From: Mucilaginibacter conchicola
Lineage (GTDB): Bacteria; Bacteroidota; Bacteroidia; Sphingobacteriales; Sphingobacteriaceae
Length of the DNA stretch: 64,000 bases
Reading direction: 5' to 3'
Assembly: GCF_003432115.1 (NCBI RefSeq)
Contig: NZ_QWDC01000002.1
Coordinates: 186,001 to 250,000, forward strand
Part shown: piece after piece, positions 9,096 through 17,643 of the stretch
Layout: the number at the start of each line of letters is the position of its first letter
Position numbering within the stretch: position 1 is the stretch's first letter
Program-made: the position numbers and the translations under genes
Notes under the pieces: model-generated
Seen by the model: only the letters and a program-made list of their open reading frames with translations
The model's database searches: none
Told to the model about the DNA's origin: nothing

Positions 9096-11123
9096 ATGGA
9101 TTTTAAAATAACCTCTCAATACGTACCTTCCGGCGACCAGCCCGAGGCCATCCGCCAACTGGTTGACGGTGTAAACAATGGCGATCAGTTTCAGACCTTG
9201 CTGGGTGTTACCGGCTCGGGTAAAACCTTCAGCATTGCCAATGTAATTGAGCAAACGCAAAAGCCAACGCTCATATTAAGCCACAACAAAACGCTGGCGG
9301 CACAGCTATACGGCGAGTTCAAGCAGTTTTTCCCGGAAAACGCCGTAAACTACTTTGTATCCTACTACGATTATTACCAGCCCGAGGCATTTATCCCTTC
9401 GTCAAATACATACATAGAGAAAGACCTACAGATAAACGAGGAGATAGAAAAGCTCCGCTTGCGCACCACCTCGGCACTCATGAGTGGCCGCAGGGATGTG
9501 ATTGTGGTATCGTCTATCTCATGTATCTACGGTATGGGTAACCCCGAGGACTTTGCCGCTTCGGTCTTTAAGTTTGCAGTGGGCACGCGTGTTAGCCGCA
9601 ATGCATTTTTGCACCGTTTGGTGGAGATATTATACGCCCGTACCACGGCCGATTTTAAACGTGGTACATTTAGGGTTAAAGGTGATACAGTAGATATTTT
9701 CCCACCGTATCTTGATTATGCTTATCGCGTATCTTTCTTTGGCGATGATATTGAAGAGCTAAGTTCGTTTGATATCACCACCGGTAAAACTATCGAGAAA
9801 ACCACGCACATGGTGGTTTACCCGGCCAACCTATACGTTGCCCCGCGCGAGCGTTTTCAGCAATCGGTTTGGGCTATACAGGAAGAGCTGGAGACCCGCA
9901 AAAAGCAATTTATAGACGATCAGCGCTTCATCGAAGCCAAACGCCTCGAAGAAAGGGTTAACTACGACCTGGAGATGATCCGCGAGTTAGGTTACTGCAG
10001 CGGCATCGAAAACTATTCGCGCTTTTTTGATGGCAGGCAGCCGGGTATGCGCCCTTTCTGTTTGCTGGATTATTTCCCGGATGATTACCTGATGGTGATT
10101 GATGAAAGCCACGTTACCGTACCGCAGATACGTGCCATGTATGGTGGCGACAGATCGCGCAAGATCTCACTGGTTGAGTATGGTTTCCGTTTGCCTGCGG
10201 CGATGGATAACCGCCCGCTCAACTTCCAAGAGTTTGAACGCCTGGCACCACAAACCATTTATGTAAGCGCTACCCCGGGAGACTTTGAACTGGAAAAATC
10301 AGACGGTGTGGTGGTTGAGCAGGTGATACGCCCTACCGGCCTTTTAGACCCGCTGATCGATATTCGCCCGGTAATTAACCAAGTAGATGATCTGCTGGAT
10401 GAGGTAGATAAAACCATTAAAGCCGGCGACCGCGTACTGGTGACCACCCTTACCAAACGTATGGCCGAGGAGTTGGCCAAATATATGGACAGGCTGGGCA
10501 TTAAATGCCGTTACATCCACTCAGAGGTAAAAACCCTGCAACGTGTGGAGATACTCCGCGGATTACGTTTGGGTGAATTTGATGTACTCATCGGTATTAA
10601 CCTTTTGCGTGAGGGTTTGGATTTACCAGAGGTTTCATTGGTGGCTATTCTGGATGCTGATAAAGAAGGCTTCCTTCGTTCAGAGCGTTCGTTGATCCAA
10701 ACCATTGGCCGTGCAGCGAGGAACGATCGCGGGCGGGTAATTATGTATGCCGATACCATAACCGACTCTATGCAGATAACGATGGACGAGACATCGCGCC
10801 GTCGTGAGAAGCAAATGAAATACAACGAAGAGCATGGCATAGTTCCAAAAACGGTGGGCAAAAGCAAATCGGAAATTATGGAGCAAACCTCGGTGGTCGA
10901 CTTTAAAGGCGGCGTTCAGCAGGCTTACGTTGAGAACGAAGTGGCTACGCTTGCGGCAGACCCAATTGTGCAATACATGACCAAGGCCGACCTGAAGAAA
11001 TCTATCGAGAATACTCGTAAAGACATGGTTGCCGCCGCTAAAAACATGGACTTCCTGCTTGCAGCCAAGCTACGCGATGAAATGTTTGCGCTTGAAAAAA
11101 TGATGGAAGAGAAGTTTTCTTAA
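9096..11123 (+). CDS. uvrB: Excinuclease ABC subunit B (UvrB)
   Basis: This is the 675-residue damage-verification helicase of nucleotide excision repair, full length. Walker A is GVTGSGKT at residues 37-44. The beta-hairpin/DNA-binding region carries VSYYDYYQPEAFIPSSNTYI, Walker B is DESHVTVPQ, and helicase motifs VSATPG, LREGLDLPEV and QTIGRAARN follow. A C-terminal UVR motif (MDFLLAAKLRDEMFALEKMM) is present for contact with UvrC. It is transcribed alone from a promoter immediately upstream, and a repeat-rich spacer follows its stop. Confidence 0.98.
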   Translation: MDFKITSQYVPSGDQPEAIRQLVDGVNNGDQFQTLLGVTGSGKTFSIANVIEQTQKPTLILSHNKTLAAQLYGEFKQFFPENAVNYFVSYYDYYQPEAFIPSSNTYIEKDLQINEEIEKLRLRTTSALMSGRRDVIVVSSISCIYGMGNPEDFAASVFKFAVGTRVSRNAFLHRLVEILYARTTADFKRGTFRVKGDTVDIFPPYLDYAYRVSFFGDDIEELSSFDITTGKTIEKTTHMVVYPANLYVAPRERFQQSVWAIQEELETRKKQFIDDQRFIEAKRLEERVNYDLEMIRELGYCSGIENYSRFFDGRQPGMRPFCLLDYFPDDYLMVIDESHVTVPQIRAMYGGDRSRKISLVEYGFRLPAAMDNRPLNFQEFERLAPQTIYVSATPGDFELEKSDGVVVEQVIRPTGLLDPLIDIRPVINQVDDLLDEVDKTIKAGDRVLVTTLTKRMAEELAKYMDRLGIKCRYIHSEVKTLQRVEILRGLRLGEFDVLIGINLLREGLDLPEVSLVAILDADKEGFLRSERSLIQTIGRAARNDRGRVIMYADTITDSMQITMDETSRRREKQMKYNEEHGIVPKTVGKSKSEIMEQTSVVDFKGGVQQAYVENEVATLAADPIVQYMTKADLKKSIENTRKDMVAAAKNMDFLLAAKLRDEMFALEKMMEEKFS

Positions 11124-11318
11124 TGTGCAAATGCGAGGAAATGTGCGGATTTCAAATGTGCAGATTACAAGGGTGAATTAATCATTCTATCTCCATATTT
11201 GCACATTTGAAATCTGCACATCTGCATATTCAATATCGCATCTGAAATCTGCACATTTGCATATCCACCTTATTATCTGCACATCTGAAATTTGCACATC
11301 TGAAATCAACAAAACTTT
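11123..11318. repeat. Degenerate short repeat array (TTTGCACATTTGAAATCTGCACAT type)
   Basis: The spacer after uvrB is built from imperfect copies of a unit resembling ATCTGCACATTTGAA. The first copies (GATTTCAAATGTGCAGATT at about 11147) are in the opposite orientation to the later ones, so the array folds into a long imperfect hairpin. No reading frame and no coding signal is visible. It could serve as transcription termination for uvrB. Confidence 0.75.
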
Positions 11319-11343
11319 AATTTGCTAAAAGGTTTGAAAACCG

Positions 11344-11351
11344 TATTTTTG
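11344..11351 (+). promoter_or_regulatory. Bacteroidota -7 element for the TPR protein gene
   Basis: TATTTTTG matches TAnnTTTG and lies 22 bases before the ATG. Confidence 0.6.
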
Positions 11352-11373
11352 CAAACTTAATTTTTACATACAG

Positions 11374-12048
11374 ATGTCAGCAACCGAGGTGAAAACTAAA
11401 ACTGAAGCAGAAAAAGCAAGTGCTGTTAAAAGCGGAAGTTTTGTTCAGGAGAACCAAAAAAGCTTATTATTTATTGCAGCAGCAGTTGTTGTAATGATTG
11501 TCATTTACATAGCCTACTTAAGGTTATACCTTGGCCCAAGAGAAGGCGAAGCTGCAGGTAAAATGTACGCTGCCCAAGATTACTGGAACAACAAAGAGTG
11601 GGACAAAGCCATTAATGGCGATGCCGGTTACCCTGGTTTCAAAAAAATTATTGCCGATTACAGCAACACTAAAACTGCTAATCTTGCTTACTTCTACCTG
11701 GGTACTGCTTACCTTAACAAAGGTGAATACCGCCAGGCTATCGAAAATTTAACCAATTTCCGTGGTGATGATAACATGGTCGCTGCTGAGGCACTTGGTG
11801 CAACAGGTGATGCTTATGTGGAGCTGAAAGATTTGGAAAAAGCTGAAACTTACTTCAAAAAAGCTGCTGATAAAGCATCTAACAAATTCCTTTCTCCGCT
11901 TTATCTTAAAAAATTAGGTTTAGTGTACGAGGCTAAAAAAGATAAAGCTGCTGCAGCTGATACTTACAAAAAAATAAAATCAGATTACCCTGAAAGCGCC
12001 GAAGCACAAAGCATCGATGCTTACATTGGTCGCGTTGAATCAAAATAA
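11374..12048 (+). CDS. Membrane-anchored tetratricopeptide repeat protein
   Basis: This 224-residue protein has a cytoplasmic N-terminus rich in Lys, Glu and Thr, one transmembrane helix at about residues 30-49 (LLFIAAAVVVMIVIYIAYL), and then an extracytoplasmic helical part. TPR-like pairs are visible (NLAYFYLGTAYLNKGEYRQA, AAEALGATGDAYVELKDLEK, LSPLYLKKLGLVYEAKKDKA, AAADTYKKIKSDYPESAEA). The layout resembles YfgM/BamD-like scaffold proteins of the envelope, but no specific partner can be named. It has its own promoter and a terminator before ribH. Confidence 0.85.
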   Translation: MSATEVKTKTEAEKASAVKSGSFVQENQKSLLFIAAAVVVMIVIYIAYLRLYLGPREGEAAGKMYAAQDYWNNKEWDKAINGDAGYPGFKKIIADYSNTKTANLAYFYLGTAYLNKGEYRQAIENLTNFRGDDNMVAAEALGATGDAYVELKDLEKAETYFKKAADKASNKFLSPLYLKKLGLVYEAKKDKAAAADTYKKIKSDYPESAEAQSIDAYIGRVESK

Positions 12049-12073
12049 TTCACGCTGATATCACAATATTAAT

Positions 12074-12100
12074 AAAGCCCTGCTATGCGGGGCTTTATTT
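12074..12100 (+). terminator. Rho-independent terminator after the TPR gene
   Basis: AAAGCCC and GGGCTTT pair around TGCTATGCG and are followed by a short T-rich run (ATTTG). It separates the TPR gene from ribH. Confidence 0.75.
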
Positions 12101-12142
12101 GTTTAACAAGGATTATATTTGGCTCCTGAAAGATTTTAAGAA

Positions 12143-12640
12143 ATGGCAACTCAATTAAAAAACCTGTCCGATTTTTCTACCGCAAGCGAAATACCATCAG
12201 CCGAGAACTTCAGCTTTGGTATTGTTGTGGCCGAGTGGAATGCAGAGATAACCAATGCCCTTTACCAGGGTGCTTATAACAGCCTGATCAAGTACGGCGC
12301 TAAGCCTGAGAACATCCATTCATACCCAGTACCCGGCAGTTTTGAGCTTACCAGCGGGGCAGAGCTACTGTTAAAAAATAAAAAAATTGATGCCGTTATC
12401 ACCCTGGGATGCGTTATACAGGGCGAAACGCGCCATTTTGATTTTATTTGCGATGCTGTTGCAAATGGAGTGTCGAATGTTGCTATAAAATATTCAAAAC
12501 CTGTTATATTTGGGGTATTAACCACTGATAACCAGCAGCAGGCTATTGACCGCAGCGGTGGTAAACATGGTAACAAAGGCGACGAAGCGGCAGTAACAGC
12601 CATTAAAATGGCTAAACTGAACGAAACTTTGCAAGCCTGA
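12143..12640 (+). CDS. ribH: 6,7-dimethyl-8-ribityllumazine synthase
   Basis: This is the penultimate enzyme of riboflavin synthesis, condensing the ribityl pyrimidine with dihydroxybutanone phosphate. At 165 residues it is full length. Conserved motifs are VAEWNAEIT near the start, the VPGSFELTSGAELL substrate segment, ITLGCVIQGETRHFDFICDA with the catalytic His region, FGVLTTDN, and a C-terminal GNKGDEAAVTAI. No FMN-riboswitch-like structure is seen upstream. A tiny lipoprotein gene follows after 28 bases. Confidence 0.97.
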   Translation: MATQLKNLSDFSTASEIPSAENFSFGIVVAEWNAEITNALYQGAYNSLIKYGAKPENIHSYPVPGSFELTSGAELLLKNKKIDAVITLGCVIQGETRHFDFICDAVANGVSNVAIKYSKPVIFGVLTTDNQQQAIDRSGGKHGNKGDEAAVTAIKMAKLNETLQA

Positions 12641-12668
12641 TATCGTATAAATTGACTTTATTACATAC

Positions 12669-12776
12669 ATGAAAAAGATCTTCTACATTGCTATCATCGC
12701 GCTTGCATTGGGCAGCATGGCATCATGCTCAAACAAACTTTGCCCGGCTTATGGTTCATACCCTAACCACCGCTAA
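12669..12776 (+). CDS. 35-residue small lipoprotein
   Basis: This reading frame is below the usual annotation size limit. It encodes a signal peptide MKKIFYIAIIALALGSMASC with a clean lipobox (GSMASC), followed by only 15 residues, SNKLCPAYGSYPNHR. The charged n-region, hydrophobic core and lipobox Cys are too well formed to be chance. A C-P-A-Y-G motif near the C-terminus is something I recall from other very small Bacteroidota lipoproteins. It follows ribH by 28 bases. The function is unknown. It would be an acylated peptide of 16 residues in the outer or inner membrane. Confidence 0.75.
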   Translation: MKKIFYIAIIALALGSMASCSNKLCPAYGSYPNHR

Positions 12777-12845
12777 TACAAGGCTTTTATTTTAAAAACC
12801 AAAGTAGTTTTACACTGTTTTTACTTATAAGAAAGTTTATAAGCC

Positions 12846-12853
12846 TATTTTTG
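12846..12853 (+). promoter_or_regulatory. Bacteroidota -7 element for ytxJ
   Basis: TATTTTTG matches TAnnTTTG. Only four bases separate it from the ATG, so the transcript is probably leaderless or nearly so. Confidence 0.6.
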
Positions 12854-12857
12854 CGGT

Positions 12858-13187
12858 ATGGAATGGACAAAGTTGGAAACGGCTGATCAGCTGGATAATA
12901 TTAAAAACAATCAGGGCTACAGCCTTATTTTTAAACACAGCACGCGCTGTTCAATCAGCATGATGGCTAAACGCCGTTTTGAGATGGATTGGGAGAGCCT
13001 GCCTGCAGATATGCCGGTATATTTCCTTGACTTGATCCAGCATCGCGACATTTCCAATAAAATTGCCCAGGATTTTCTGGTACATCACGAATCACCACAG
13101 ATGCTGGTGATAAAAGACGGTGAATGCATCTTAGACCAATCACACGGATCGATCTCTGTTGATGAGGCGATGAGTGTAATGGCTTAA
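12858..13187 (+). CDS. ytxJ: YtxJ-like bacillithiol-system thioredoxin-fold protein
   Basis: This 109-residue monothiol thioredoxin-fold protein belongs to the family named for the bacillithiol system. The single redox Cys is at residue 31 in FKHSTRCSIS. The middle part (VYFLDLIQHRDISNKIAQDF), the cis-Pro region HHESPQMLVIKDG and the end DQSHGSISVDEA agree with the family. YtxJ-like proteins are proposed monothiol bacilliredoxins, and their presence would fit use of bacillithiol by this organism. The gene stands alone, with its own promoter and a strong terminator downstream. Confidence 0.88.
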   Translation: MEWTKLETADQLDNIKNNQGYSLIFKHSTRCSISMMAKRRFEMDWESLPADMPVYFLDLIQHRDISNKIAQDFLVHHESPQMLVIKDGECILDQSHGSISVDEAMSVMA

Positions 13188-13242
13188 GTGGAGAGGCAAG
13201 ATTTTTAGAGTCAGGAATCTTAGAGTCAGGAATCAAGATAAC

Positions 13243-13277
13243 AAAAAAGTCCGCAGGCGTTGCCTGCGGACTTTTTT
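13243..13277. terminator. Strong bidirectional terminator after ytxJ
   Basis: AAAAAAGTCCGCAGGC and GCCTGCGGACTTTTTT form a perfect 16-bp palindrome around a three-base loop (GTT). Confidence 0.9.
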
Positions 13278-13290
13278 GTTTTACATAAAT

Positions 13291-13417
13291 CTATCCGACC
13301 ATGTCATTGCGAGCGTAGCGCGGCAATCTCATAGGCTACAATTACCGTACGCATCATTGCTGATCATCCTATGAGATTGCCACGTCGCTATCGCTCCTCG
13401 CAATGACATGGTAGGAT
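13291..13417. repeat. REP-like inverted repeat, family B copy 2
   Basis: The outer arms are CCATGTCATTGCGAG and CTCGCAATGACATGG. The inner arms continue as GGCAATCTCATAGG and CCTATGAGATTGCC around an AT-rich loop. The inner extension CTCATAGG/CCTATGAG is unique to this copy, yet it pairs perfectly. Confidence 0.85.
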
Positions 13418-13482
13418 AAACCACATTATCGTTTCTGCGTAATATTCATTAAAGCGGCGGATGCACCTACTTGCTTTTTCCC

Positions 13483-13490
13483 TATTTTTG
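13483..13490 (+). promoter_or_regulatory. Bacteroidota -7 element for lipA
   Basis: TATTTTTG matches TAnnTTTG and ends four bases before the ATG at 13495. This supports that ATG over an in-frame TTG at 13471, which would lie upstream of the transcript. Confidence 0.6.
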
Positions 13491-13494
13491 TGGC

Positions 13495-14373
13495 ATGATT
13501 GATTTGCCAGTAGTACCAGCAACCCCGCCGCAACGTAAACCGGATTGGTTGAGAGTGAAACTTCCGGTGGGAAAAGAGTATGCGCACGTTCGCGGTTTGG
13601 TTGATGAGCATAAGCTGCACACCATCTGCGAAAGCGGCAATTGCCCAAACATGGGCGAGTGCTGGGGCGCCGGTACGGCAACCTTCATGATATTGGGTAA
13701 TATATGTACCCGCTCGTGCTCTTTCTGCGCGGTTGCTACCGGCAGGCCCCTGGCAGTTGATACCAACGAGCCTGAGCGTGTGGCCAATTCGGTAAAACTA
13801 ATGCAGGTTAAACACTGTGTGATTACCTCGGTAGATCGTGACGATTTGAAAGACGGTGGTTCTATCATCTGGGCTGAAACCATCAACGCTATCCGCCGCG
13901 AAAGCCCTGACACCACATTAGAAACTTTACTGCCCGATTTCCGCGGCATTTGGGATAACCTTGACCGCGTTATTGCCGTACGCCCTGAAGTTGTTTCGCA
14001 CAACCTGGAAACTGTACGCCGGTTAACCCGCGAGGTACGCATACAGGCAAAATACGATCGCAGTTTAGAAGCCTTAAGCCGCATATCAGCTGCAGGCTTA
14101 AGAACCAAATCGGGCATTATGTTGGGCCTGGGCGAACGCGAGGAAGATGTGCTTGAGGCTATGGACGACCTGTTAGAAGCCGGTGTACACATCCTTACCC
14201 TTGGCCAGTACCTGCAACCAACCCGCAACCACCACCCGGTTATTGACTGGATACACCCTGATCAGTTTGCATCATACAAAGAATGGGGACTAAAAAAAGG
14301 ATTTAAGTACGTAGAAAGCGGCCCGCTTGTACGTTCTTCTTATCACGCAGAAAAACATTTGTTTGACATGTGA
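13495..14373 (+). CDS. lipA: Lipoyl synthase
   Basis: This radical-SAM enzyme inserts two sulfurs into protein-bound octanoate to make lipoate. The 292-residue protein shows both iron-sulfur motifs: the auxiliary cluster [12 protein letters not shown] (C-x4-C-x5-C) and the radical-SAM cluster CTRSCSFC (C-x3-C-x2-C). The C-terminal [13 protein letters not shown], with its conserved RSSY motif, is intact. The start at 13495 removes a short N-terminal extension and fits the adjacent -7 element. The ECF sigma gene begins just past its stop. No lipB or lplA is in the window. Confidence 0.96.
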   Translation: MIDLPVVPATPPQRKPDWLRVKLPVGKEYAHVRGLVDEHKLHTICESGNCPNMGECWGAGTATFMILGNICTRSCSFCAVATGRPLAVDTNEPERVANSVKLMQVKHCVITSVDRDDLKDGGSIIWAETINAIRRESPDTTLETLLPDFRGIWDNLDRVIAVRPEVVSHNLETVRRLTREVRIQAKYDRSLEALSRISAAGLRTKSGIMLGLGEREEDVLEAMDDLLEAGVHILTLGQYLQPTRNHHPVIDWIHPDQFASYKEWGLKKGFKYVESGPLVRSSYHAEKHLFDM

Positions 14374-14398
14374 TATTTCCTTTATATATTACACCCAA

Positions 14399-14953
14399 TT
14401 GAGCCCCAAACGTAAAATATCACTATCAGAGGAAGACCTTATACAGGCATTGCGCAACCGCGAGAAAATTGCTGTTGAGGCCCTGTATGATATGTACTCG
14501 GCATCATTATATGGTGTTATAGTACGTATTGTTACCGAGGAAGCATTTGCCGAAGATGTTTTACAGGAAACTTTTGTAAAGATCTGGAATTCATTTGCAA
14601 GTTATAGTGCCGATAAAGGCCGTTTATTTACCTGGATGGTAAACATTGCACGCAATTTATCCATCGATAAAGTACGATCTAAAGATTTTAGGAACCAGGG
14701 CAAAAACCAAGAGCTGGAAAATAACGTAACTTTCATTGACGAACAAAGGAATACCGTTTACAATCCTGAATTGTTAGGCATCAAGGAAATGGTGGCAACG
14801 CTAAAGCCTGAGCAAAGAGCAATTCTCGACCTCGTTTACTTTAAAGGATACACCCATGTGGAAGCAGCCGAAGAACTGGACGTTCCGCTGGGTACCATTA
14901 AAACAAGGTTAAGAATGGCTATACAACAACTCAGAAAACATTTTAATGAATAG
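14399..14953 (+). CDS. ECF-type RNA polymerase sigma factor
   Basis: This is a sigma-70 family protein of about 184 residues with region 2 (AFAEDVLQETFVKIWNSF, then GRLFTWMVNIARNLSIDKVR) and region 4 (LKPEQRAILDLVYFKGYTHV, VPLGTIKTRLRMAIQQLR). The most plausible start is the TTG at 14399 (LSPKRKISLSEEDL). The frame also stays open upstream to an ATG inside lipA, but that extension has no sigma-like sequence. The next gene, a membrane protein with an RskA-like domain, overlaps the stop by one base and is its probable anti-sigma factor. The pair looks like the SigK/RskA arrangement. The triggering signal is unknown. Confidence 0.9.
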   Translation: MSPKRKISLSEEDLIQALRNREKIAVEALYDMYSASLYGVIVRIVTEEAFAEDVLQETFVKIWNSFASYSADKGRLFTWMVNIARNLSIDKVRSKDFRNQGKNQELENNVTFIDEQRNTVYNPELLGIKEMVATLKPEQRAILDLVYFKGYTHVEAAEELDVPLGTIKTRLRMAIQQLRKHFNE

Positions 14954-15789
14954 TGAAAGACGTTAAGGCATATATTGAATCAGGGGTGCTGGAACTTTAT
15001 GTTCTGGGCGATCTTAGTCCGGAAGAAAGGCTGGATGTAGAAAAAATGGCCTTAGAACATCCTGCCGTGAAGACAGAGCTTGCCGAAATTGAACAATCTC
15101 TGGAAATGTTTGCGCAAGAGCATGCTATTGAACCCTCTGAAGGCTTGCGCGGCAAAATAGTGAACAGCACATTGGTTAACCTTGGCGACGACCGCATATT
15201 TACCAAACAACGCAAACACAGCGACGAAGAGGAGTATGAGGACGATAAGGTAATTACCATGCCTAAACGTACCCAATTTTATAAATATGCTTTTGCGGCC
15301 TGCTTAACACTATTACTTATCAGCATTTACGGTATGGTAAGTTTGTATAGCCAATTGCAGGAGTCAAACACACAATTAGCTACTTTACAGGCTGATAAAA
15401 CAAAATTTGCCAACCAGGTAAATTTTAAAGACAATCAATTAAGAATATATCGCGATAGCAATTACCGTATTGTACGTTTAAAAGGATTGCCTAAAACACC
15501 TGCAGCATCAATGATGCTGGCCTGGAACCCGAGCAGCCAAAAGGTAATGGTTGATATGGAATCAATGACCTTACCAAAGCACGACGATAAACACGAATAC
15601 CAATTGTGGGCTTTGGTAAAAGGCAAACCGGTTGATATGGGATTGTTTGACAACGCAGCTGCCGACAGTGCAATTGTTAAAGAAATGAAAAATGTAGCAT
15701 TGGCCCAAGGCTTTGCGGTAACATTAGAGCCTAAAGGCGGTAGCGTTAATCCTACTTTAGATCAAATGGTTGTAATAGGACAATTTTAA
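14953..15789 (+). CDS. Transmembrane anti-sigma factor, RskA-like
   Basis: This 278-residue protein starts at a GTG that shares one base with the sigma stop codon. The N-terminal cytoplasmic part (about 1-105) begins VKDVKAYIESGVLELYVLGD, a zinc-less anti-sigma domain typical of RskA-like proteins. One transmembrane helix follows at about 112-131 (YAFAACLTLLLISIYGMVS), then a short coiled coil (SNTQLATLQADKTKF) and a C-terminal RskA domain (MLAWNPSSQKVMVDM, HEYQLWALVKGKPVDMGLF). It should hold the sigma factor at the inner membrane and release it by regulated proteolysis. Confidence 0.88.
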   Translation: MKDVKAYIESGVLELYVLGDLSPEERLDVEKMALEHPAVKTELAEIEQSLEMFAQEHAIEPSEGLRGKIVNSTLVNLGDDRIFTKQRKHSDEEEYEDDKVITMPKRTQFYKYAFAACLTLLLISIYGMVSLYSQLQESNTQLATLQADKTKFANQVNFKDNQLRIYRDSNYRIVRLKGLPKTPAASMMLAWNPSSQKVMVDMESMTLPKHDDKHEYQLWALVKGKPVDMGLFDNAAADSAIVKEMKNVALAQGFAVTLEPKGGSVNPTLDQMVVIGQF

Positions 15790-15993
15790 TATTATATAAG
15801 TACTTATAATAATATGTTTATAGTCTGTTTTTATCCAAAAACAGCTTCCAAATGTTAAATTTTTGTTAAAAATGATATTTATTATAAAACAATTAAATAT
15901 TTCGCGTTGTTAACTGTAACGAATGACCGCGCAGCGCGTCATATCATCAGTTAGTTAGAAGTATGTAGTTCTTTATAAGATCAGTTAATAGTT

Positions 15994-16028
15994 TAAAAGC
16001 GAATGTTATACTTGCATTCGCTTTTTTT
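15994..16028. terminator. Terminator between anti-sigma gene and nnr
   Basis: AAAAGCGAATG pairs with CATTCGCTTTT and is followed by a T-run on the plus strand. The last bases overlap the nnr stop codon on the opposite strand. The 15790-15993 spacer is AT-rich with no reading frame. Confidence 0.8.
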
Positions 16029-17532
16029 ATGCCTTTAATTTTGCCATGGTAATTGGCAACTGATTGATTACTTTTTGTGGCAACACCACATGCATACGGT
16101 TGGGTAATGCCAACTCATCCCCCGCCTTCCCGTGAATGTAAATTCCCAACAAACAAGCTTCTTCCGGTGAATATTTTTGCGCTAATAAACTGGTGATCAC
16201 GCCGGTCAACACATCGCCCATGCCACCTGTTGCCATTGCAGGGTTTCCGGTAGAGTTGAAATACAGTTTTTCATCCGGCGTAGCCGTAATGGTGTAATCG
16301 TTTTTAAGAACGATATAGATATTGAGTTCTTTGGCTTTTGCTTTCGCCGTTTGGATACGCTGCCACCAGCTGGTATGTTCGCCAAACAAACGATCAAACT
16401 CTTTCATGTGCGGTGTAAGGATACTACCGGCAGGCAGGTCGGTCAACAGCTGCTGATTTTCGCCTAATACATTTAAAGCATCGGCATCAATAACCACGGG
16501 CTTTTTATAGTTCTCAAAAATGGCATTTAGCAATTGCAGGGTATCCGTACTTTTACCCAGACCGGGGCCAATGCCAATGGCGGCAAATTTATCCCAGGCA
16601 ATTTCGGGCAGTTCATCTTCCTCACGCAATAGGGCCATCACCTCGGGCATGGAGCTATTGAGGGCAACCAGCCCGCTTTGCGGGATGCATGCGGTTGTTA
16701 ATCCAGCCCCGGCATGCGCACAGGCCGATGAGGCTAACAGCGCTGCCCCCATGGTCTCATTTTTCCCTGCAATGATCAGCGCATGGCCGTAAGTACCCTT
16801 ATTACTGAAACGATGGCGGGGTTTAAATATCCTGTTGATATCTGCTTCCTCTACAAAATAGTAAGGCGTATCAACCGACCGGATAAACTTTTCGTTCAAT
16901 CCAATTTTCACCACCTCGCAGCAGTTAATGTACGGCCCTGATTCCGGCAGTAGAAAATTAACCTTTGGCTGCTGAAAGGTGATAGTGATATCTGTCTTTA
17001 AAATGGTGGTATCTTTAGGGATCTCGCCATCGGTGTAAAAACCGGTGGGTACGTCTACCGCAACTATCGTTTTATTTAAGCTATTCAGATACTCAACCAG
17101 GCTTTTATAATCCCCTTCGAGCGGTTTGTTTAAGCCGCTGCCCAGCATCGCATCTATGATGATATCGGCATTTTCTTTAAACTTAGTTTCGCCTGCTTTT
17201 ATTTCCGTTACAGAGATGCTGGTTTGCTGCAAGCGTTGCAGGTTGGCATTAAAATCGTCTGTTACTTTATCAGAGAAACGGGTGATTTTTACCTGCAGAT
17301 TCTTGTAATGATGATCGGCAAGGATGCGCGCAATGGCTAACCCGTCGCCGCCATTGTTGCCGGTGCCGCAGTAAACCGTGATGCTTTGCTTTTTATCCTG
17401 AAAGTGATTGATAAACCATCTCACAAATGCTTTTGAAGCGCGTTCCATCAGGTCGATAGAGCTAATCGGTTCATGGGCAATAGTGAAAGCGTCCGCCTCG
17501 CGGATCTGTTTGGCAACGAGTAGTGGCAGCAT
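16027..17532 (-). CDS. nnr: Bifunctional NAD(P)H-hydrate repair enzyme Nnr
   Basis: This two-domain metabolite-repair enzyme has 501 residues. The N-terminal NnrE-like half epimerises damaged NAD(P)HX (GTGNNGGDGLAIARILADHH, DIIIDAMLGSGLNKPLEG). The C-terminal NnrD-like half is the ADP/ATP-dependent dehydratase of the ribokinase-like fold (KGTYGHALIIAGKNETMGAA, GIGPGLGKSTDTL, and the active-site segment ATGGMGDVLTGVI). It is monocistronic and convergent with the anti-sigma gene. Confidence 0.96.
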   Translation of the reverse strand: MLPLLVAKQIREADAFTIAHEPISSIDLMERASKAFVRWFINHFQDKKQSITVYCGTGNNGGDGLAIARILADHHYKNLQVKITRFSDKVTDDFNANLQRLQQTSISVTEIKAGETKFKENADIIIDAMLGSGLNKPLEGDYKSLVEYLNSLNKTIVAVDVPTGFYTDGEIPKDTTILKTDITITFQQPKVNFLLPESGPYINCCEVVKIGLNEKFIRSVDTPYYFVEEADINRIFKPRHRFSNKGTYGHALIIAGKNETMGAALLASSACAHAGAGLTTACIPQSGLVALNSSMPEVMALLREEDELPEIAWDKFAAIGIGPGLGKSTDTLQLLNAIFENYKKPVVIDADALNVLGENQQLLTDLPAGSILTPHMKEFDRLFGEHTSWWQRIQTAKAKAKELNIYIVLKNDYTITATPDEKLYFNSTGNPAMATGGMGDVLTGVITSLLAQKYSPEEACLLGIYIHGKAGDELALPNRMHVVLPQKVINQLPITMAKLKA

Positions 17533-17643
17533 ATACTCCTAATTTACTATTTAGAAATTTGTTTTTAAATATGCCGTCATAAAATAAACTGTTGACAACC
17601 GTTCATAAAACTATGTTTAGCTTTACAGCGTTCATTAATCGCC

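Noticed and set aside
12100..12143. FMN riboswitch upstream of ribH
   Set aside because: Only about 40 bases separate the terminator of the previous gene from ribH, and no RFN-type structure is visible.
13482..14228. A 248-codon open frame on the minus strand opposite lipA
   Set aside because: It mirrors the codon pattern of lipA, has no recognisable domain and no promoter or start context.
14327..14398. Sigma factor start at the ATG within lipA
   Set aside because: The added residues have no similarity to sigma factors and overlap lipA by 47 bases; the TTG at 14399 gives a normal length.
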